Under the pieces are notes generated by a model. It had not been told where the DNA came from. It was given only the letters and a program-made list of their open reading frames with translations, and searched no databases. A stretch of DNA of 64,000 nucleotides, taken from positions 248,001 to 312,000 of the forward strand of contig CANNAM010000001.1 of NCBI GenBank assembly GCA_947502595.1, written 5' to 3'. The first letter of the stretch is position 1. Each line of letters begins with the position of its first letter. Made by a program: the position numbers and the translations under genes. This document shows, piece after piece, positions 60,861 to 64,000 of the stretch. The stretch comes from an uncultured Marinicella sp. GTDB lineage: Bacteria; Pseudomonadota; Gammaproteobacteria; Xanthomonadales; Marinicellaceae.

Positions 60861-61649
60861 ATGGCAGAATTTAGACTACCCAAAAACTCAAGAGTGCAAA
60901 AAGGCCAACACCACCCAGCAAAAAGTGGTGGCAACAACCTCGCTACGGTAAAAGTGTATCGTTGGTCTCCAGATGATGGTGAAAACCCAAGAACCGATAC
61001 CTATGAAGTTGATTTGGACCAATGCGGGCCGATGGTTTTGGACGCATTAATTAAAATCAAAGATGAAATGGATTCAACTGTTACATTCAGGCGTTCTTGC
61101 CGTGAAGGTATATGTGGTTCATGTGCGATGAACATCAATGGCACCAATACATTGGCTTGTACCACTTCGATCAAACAATTCAAAGGCAAAGAGATTGCAG
61201 TATATCCCTTACCTCACATGGAAGTCATCAAAGACTTGGTGCCAGATTTGACCCATTTCTATGCCCAATACGCTTCAATTAAGCCATGGATGCAAACCGA
61301 CTCGGTGCCATTACCTGATAAAGAGCGCTTGCAGTCTATAGAAGAGCGTGAGCGTCTAGATGGACTGTATGAGTGTATACTCTGTGCCTGTTGTCAAACT
61401 TCTTGCCCCAGTTACTGGTGGAATGGTGACCGTTATCTAGGTCCTGCGGTGTTGTTACAATCATACCGTTGGCTGGCTGATTCACGTGATGAATACACCG
61501 GTGAGCGCTTGGAAGATTTGGAAGACCCTTTCAAAGTCTATCGTTGTCATACCATCATGAATTGCAGCAACACTTGCCCGAAAGGATTGAATCCTGGTAA
61601 AGCCATCGGTGAAATTAAGAAAATGATTGCTGAAAGACACGCCCTCTAA
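60861..61649 (+). CDS. sdhB: Succinate dehydrogenase iron-sulfur subunit
   Basis: 262 aa; [64 protein letters not shown]. Confidence 0.98.
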   Translation: MAEFRLPKNSRVQKGQHHPAKSGGNNLATVKVYRWSPDDGENPRTDTYEVDLDQCGPMVLDALIKIKDEMDSTVTFRRSCREGICGSCAMNINGTNTLACTTSIKQFKGKEIAVYPLPHMEVIKDLVPDLTHFYAQYASIKPWMQTDSVPLPDKERLQSIEERERLDGLYECILCACCQTSCPSYWWNGDRYLGPAVLLQSYRWLADSRDEYTGERLEDLEDPFKVYRCHTIMNCSNTCPKGLNPGKAIGEIKKMIAERHAL

Positions 61650-61662
61650 TGCATGCAATGCG

Positions 61663-61938
61663 ATGAATGGACCTGCTACTGCTGCATTGACTGAAGGCTA
61701 CTTCCGTTGGCGAGTGCGCCGCGGCATGAAAGAGTTGGATTTCATTCTTAATCGTTATTTGGATGCAGAGTACAGTCGCATGGATAACGCCACTAAGCAG
61801 CTGTTTGATGACATGCTGGCTGAAGAAGACATGTTGCTTTGGTATTGGCTCAGTGGAAAAACTGAACCTGCTGATACAACCCTGCGGTTTAAACCATTGG
61901 TGGAGCAAATTTGTGCAGCCGGTTACCATAAAAAGTAA
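61663..61938 (+). CDS. sdhE: FAD assembly factor SdhE
   Basis: Preferred start Met13 of ORF 61627..61938. YFRWRVRRGMKELDFILNRYLD (RGxxE), LFDDMLAEEDMLLWYWL. Confidence 0.93.
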   Translation: MNGPATAALTEGYFRWRVRRGMKELDFILNRYLDAEYSRMDNATKQLFDDMLAEEDMLLWYWLSGKTEPADTTLRFKPLVEQICAAGYHKK

Positions 61939-61969
61939 CCAATGTTTTAACAGTTTATGGTTCAGTCAA

Positions 61970-62389
61970 ATGATTCTACTGTTGATGTTGGTGCTGGTTA
62001 TTTGTTTAGCCATTTTATACCAGTGGATGTTTATGCTGCTGGTGCCATTGCTATTGACGGTGTTACTATTGAATCACCAACATTTAACAAATCAAGCCAA
62101 GTTACAGTATTTTATGCGTACCAATGGACGATTGATGGTATCAAAAACCAGGGTGGATTTGGTTGCAGACAACAATGTCACAAGTGAAAATGTTGAAATC
62201 AAAGCCTATTGGTATTTGCCGCACATGCTGTTACTAAAATTTAAAACACCTTATGCTAAGCAATGTGTGCACCTCACATTATTTCGATCTGTGCTGGGTG
62301 CCCGTAAGTTTTCACAACTTTTGGTCGGATTAACTCAGTTCAACAGTGCTTTAAACCCTCAAGATGATGCCCATGTCCACAAACAATAA
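61970..62389 (+). CDS. YgfX-like membrane protein
   Basis: Preferred start Met70 of ORF 61763..62389: [34 protein letters not shown] (two TM segments) followed by a soluble C-terminus. Position directly after sdhE matches the sdhE-ygfX arrangement. Confidence 0.65.
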   Translation: MILLLMLVLVICLAILYQWMFMLLVPLLLTVLLLNHQHLTNQAKLQYFMRTNGRLMVSKTRVDLVADNNVTSENVEIKAYWYLPHMLLLKFKTPYAKQCVHLTLFRSVLGARKFSQLLVGLTQFNSALNPQDDAHVHKQ

Positions 62390-63581
62390 ATTAAAACGAA
62401 CTGCTGTAAAAGTAGGTGATGTTGAGGTCGGTGCAGGTCGCGTTGTGGTGCAATCCATGACCAACACCGACACTGCCGATGCCAAAGCAACTGCACAACA
62501 GATTTATCAATTGCATCAAGCAGGATCTGAATTGGTGCGCATCACTGTAAATAACGAAGCATCAGCTGCTGCTGTACCGGAAATCATTGATCGTTTGCAT
62601 GCTGCTCATTGCCATGTGCCAGTGATTGGTGACTTTCACTACAATGGTCATCGTTTGTTGCAGGACTATCCTTTGTGTGCAGAGAAACTAGCTAAATACC
62701 GCATCAACCCAGGGAATGTGGGCTTTGGTAAAAAACGTGATCAACAATTTGAGGAAATAATTCAAATTGCTCAAGACTTAGACAAGCCTGTAAGGATAGG
62801 TGGTAATTGGGGCAGTTTAGATCAAAAATTAATGGCAAAACTCATGGATGAAAATGCCCAGCTACCGCAACCATTATCCAGTGGTGCTTTGATAGAAAAG
62901 GCTTTGATTGAATCGGTTCTAACCAGTGCGCGACAAGCTGAATCTTTTGGTCTGTCTGCCGATAAGATCATCGTCAGCTGTAAAGTAAGTAGCGTACAGT
63001 CTTTAATCCGGATTTATCAAGAGCTGCATGCCAGTTGCCAATATGCCTTGCACTTGGGCTTAACTGAAGCGGGAATGGGTCACAAAGGGATTGTGGCTTC
63101 TACTGCAGCTTTGTCGGTGTTGTTGCAGCAAGGTATAGGCGACACCATAAGGGTATCGTTGACTCCAGAGCCTAATCAGGCCAGAACCGAAGAAGTTAAA
63201 ATTGCGCAGCAAATACTGCAAAGTTTAGAGTTGCAATCATTTAAACCTGAAGTCACTGCCTGTCCAGGGTGTGGAAGAACCACCAGTGAGTTTTTTCAAG
63301 TGTTGGCCAAACAAGTCACTGAGCACATGGATGCCAAAATGCCAGCATGGCGAATATCACATCCGGGCGTTAAAGACATGAATGTTGCGGTTATGGGCTG
63401 TATAGTAAATGGGCCAGGTGAATCAAAACATGCCGATATTGGGATTTCTTTGCCTGGTACTGGTGAAACCCCTTCTGCACCTATTTTCATCCGTGGTGAA
63501 AAAACACACACCCTAAAAGGGGATAACATCGCCCAACAATTCATTGATATCCTGGATGATTTTGTACTCAAAAATTACTGA
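62364..63581 (+). CDS. ispG: Flavodoxin-dependent (E)-4-hydroxy-3-methylbut-2-enyl-diphosphate synthase
   Basis: 405 aa; [24 protein letters not shown]-like [54 protein letters not shown]. Confidence 0.97.
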   Translation: MMPMSTNNKLKRTAVKVGDVEVGAGRVVVQSMTNTDTADAKATAQQIYQLHQAGSELVRITVNNEASAAAVPEIIDRLHAAHCHVPVIGDFHYNGHRLLQDYPLCAEKLAKYRINPGNVGFGKKRDQQFEEIIQIAQDLDKPVRIGGNWGSLDQKLMAKLMDENAQLPQPLSSGALIEKALIESVLTSARQAESFGLSADKIIVSCKVSSVQSLIRIYQELHASCQYALHLGLTEAGMGHKGIVASTAALSVLLQQGIGDTIRVSLTPEPNQARTEEVKIAQQILQSLELQSFKPEVTACPGCGRTTSEFFQVLAKQVTEHMDAKMPAWRISHPGVKDMNVAVMGCIVNGPGESKHADIGISLPGTGETPSAPIFIRGEKTHTLKGDNIAQQFIDILDDFVLKNY

Positions 63582-63713
63582 TTATTGAATCCAACTGCAC
63601 CTCTCTTGAGGTTAGGCTTTGCCGCTTCTGAATCAATGTATCAGTATCAATACTGCTTAACTGAACTGCTTGCAGTTCATCATCAAGCAATAAATATTTA
63701 TCCATAGAAAAAA

Positions 63714-63740
63714 CAAAACCCCTGATATACAGGGGTTTTG
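63714..63740. terminator. Bidirectional intrinsic terminator between ispG and the convergent right-edge CDS
   Basis: CAAAACCCCTG-atata-CAGGGGTTTTG with flanking A/T runs. Confidence 0.8.
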
Positions 63741-63788
63741 TCATGCTTGTAAGCCAAGTTAATTGGCTTGGTTATGGTTAACTGCTGA

Positions 63789-64000
63789 TCATTGACAAAC
63801 TTCAGTGGTAACCACATCTTCGAAACCATTTCTGAAGATGTAATCTTCAACATTGATTTCAATTTGCAGTGCTGTACTGGTATCAATGCCACCATTGGTG
63901 GTACCGCCATCATCTTGTAAAGCAACGCTTACTGTAGCAGAACCCAGGTTGCCGGCATAGACAGCATTGATGGTACCGTCATTGTTGACATCAACTGAAG
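63789..64000 (-). CDS. C-terminal fragment of a secreted Ig-like repeat protein carrying a DYIFRNGFE motif (5' end outside window)
   Basis: My reverse-strand translation: ...SVDVNNDGTINAVYAGNLGSATVSVALQDDGGTTNGGIDTSTALQIEINVEDYIFRNGFEDVVTTEVCQ*. Not in the ORF track. Confidence 0.75.
   Translation of the reverse strand, partial: SVDVNNDGTINAVYAGNLGSATVSVALQDDGGTTNGGIDTSTALQIEINVEDYIFRNGFEDVVTTEVCQ

Noticed and set aside
61763-61969. N-terminal 69 codons of ORF 61763..62389
   Set aside because: This part is out of frame within sdhE. The plausible YgfX-like start is the ATG at 61970 after the sdhE stop.
1-64000. Search for tRNA/rRNA genes, transposases, integrases, prophage, CRISPR, restriction or defence systems
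   Set aside because: None found by reading; the region is essentially housekeeping plus secreted accessory genes. Dedicated tools (tRNAscan-SE, Infernal, ISfinder, DefenseFinder) would be needed to confirm absence.

Overview
This 64 kb window looks like an ordinary chromosomal segment of a gammaproteobacterium. The placement is inferred from gene content and order: asd-fimV-truA-trpF-trpBA-accD-folC, ubiEJB, sdhCDAB-sdhE-ygfX, and ppsA/ppsR. It is gene-dense and mostly housekeeping. I saw no tRNA or rRNA genes, CRISPR array, transposase, integrase or prophage. Supported loci are: an Ada-like protein truncated at the left edge; an App1-type phosphatase; a tricorn-like S41 protease; several orphan secreted proteins; a TPR membrane protein; rnk; a rhomboid protease paired with a zinc-finger membrane protein; a MepA-like endopeptidase; ubiB/J/E; an M16 peptidase; psd/SCO; prmB-aroC-asd-fimV-truA-trpFBA-accD-folC; a secreted S8 protease; ppsA and ppsR separated by a large secreted FG-GAP beta-propeller protein; a GltD-like/KorA/KorB ferredoxin-oxidoreductase trio; ygfZ; DUF1674/SDHAF4-sdhCDAB-sdhE-ygfX; and ispG. 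The observation most likely to be under-described is a short tail motif, D[LY]IFx[DN]GFE. It occurs in three separate secreted proteins (S8 protease, FG-GAP protein, and the partial CDS at the right edge), encoded with different codons each time. Other points of interest are: an unlisted 48-aa small ORF with a good RBS at 5162-5308; exact 201-bp FG-GAP repeats; truA starting directly on the T-tract of an intrinsic terminator; the rhomboid/zinc-finger gene pair; and a dense SDH-maturation neighbourhood. All assignments come from reading motifs by eye; no database search was run.
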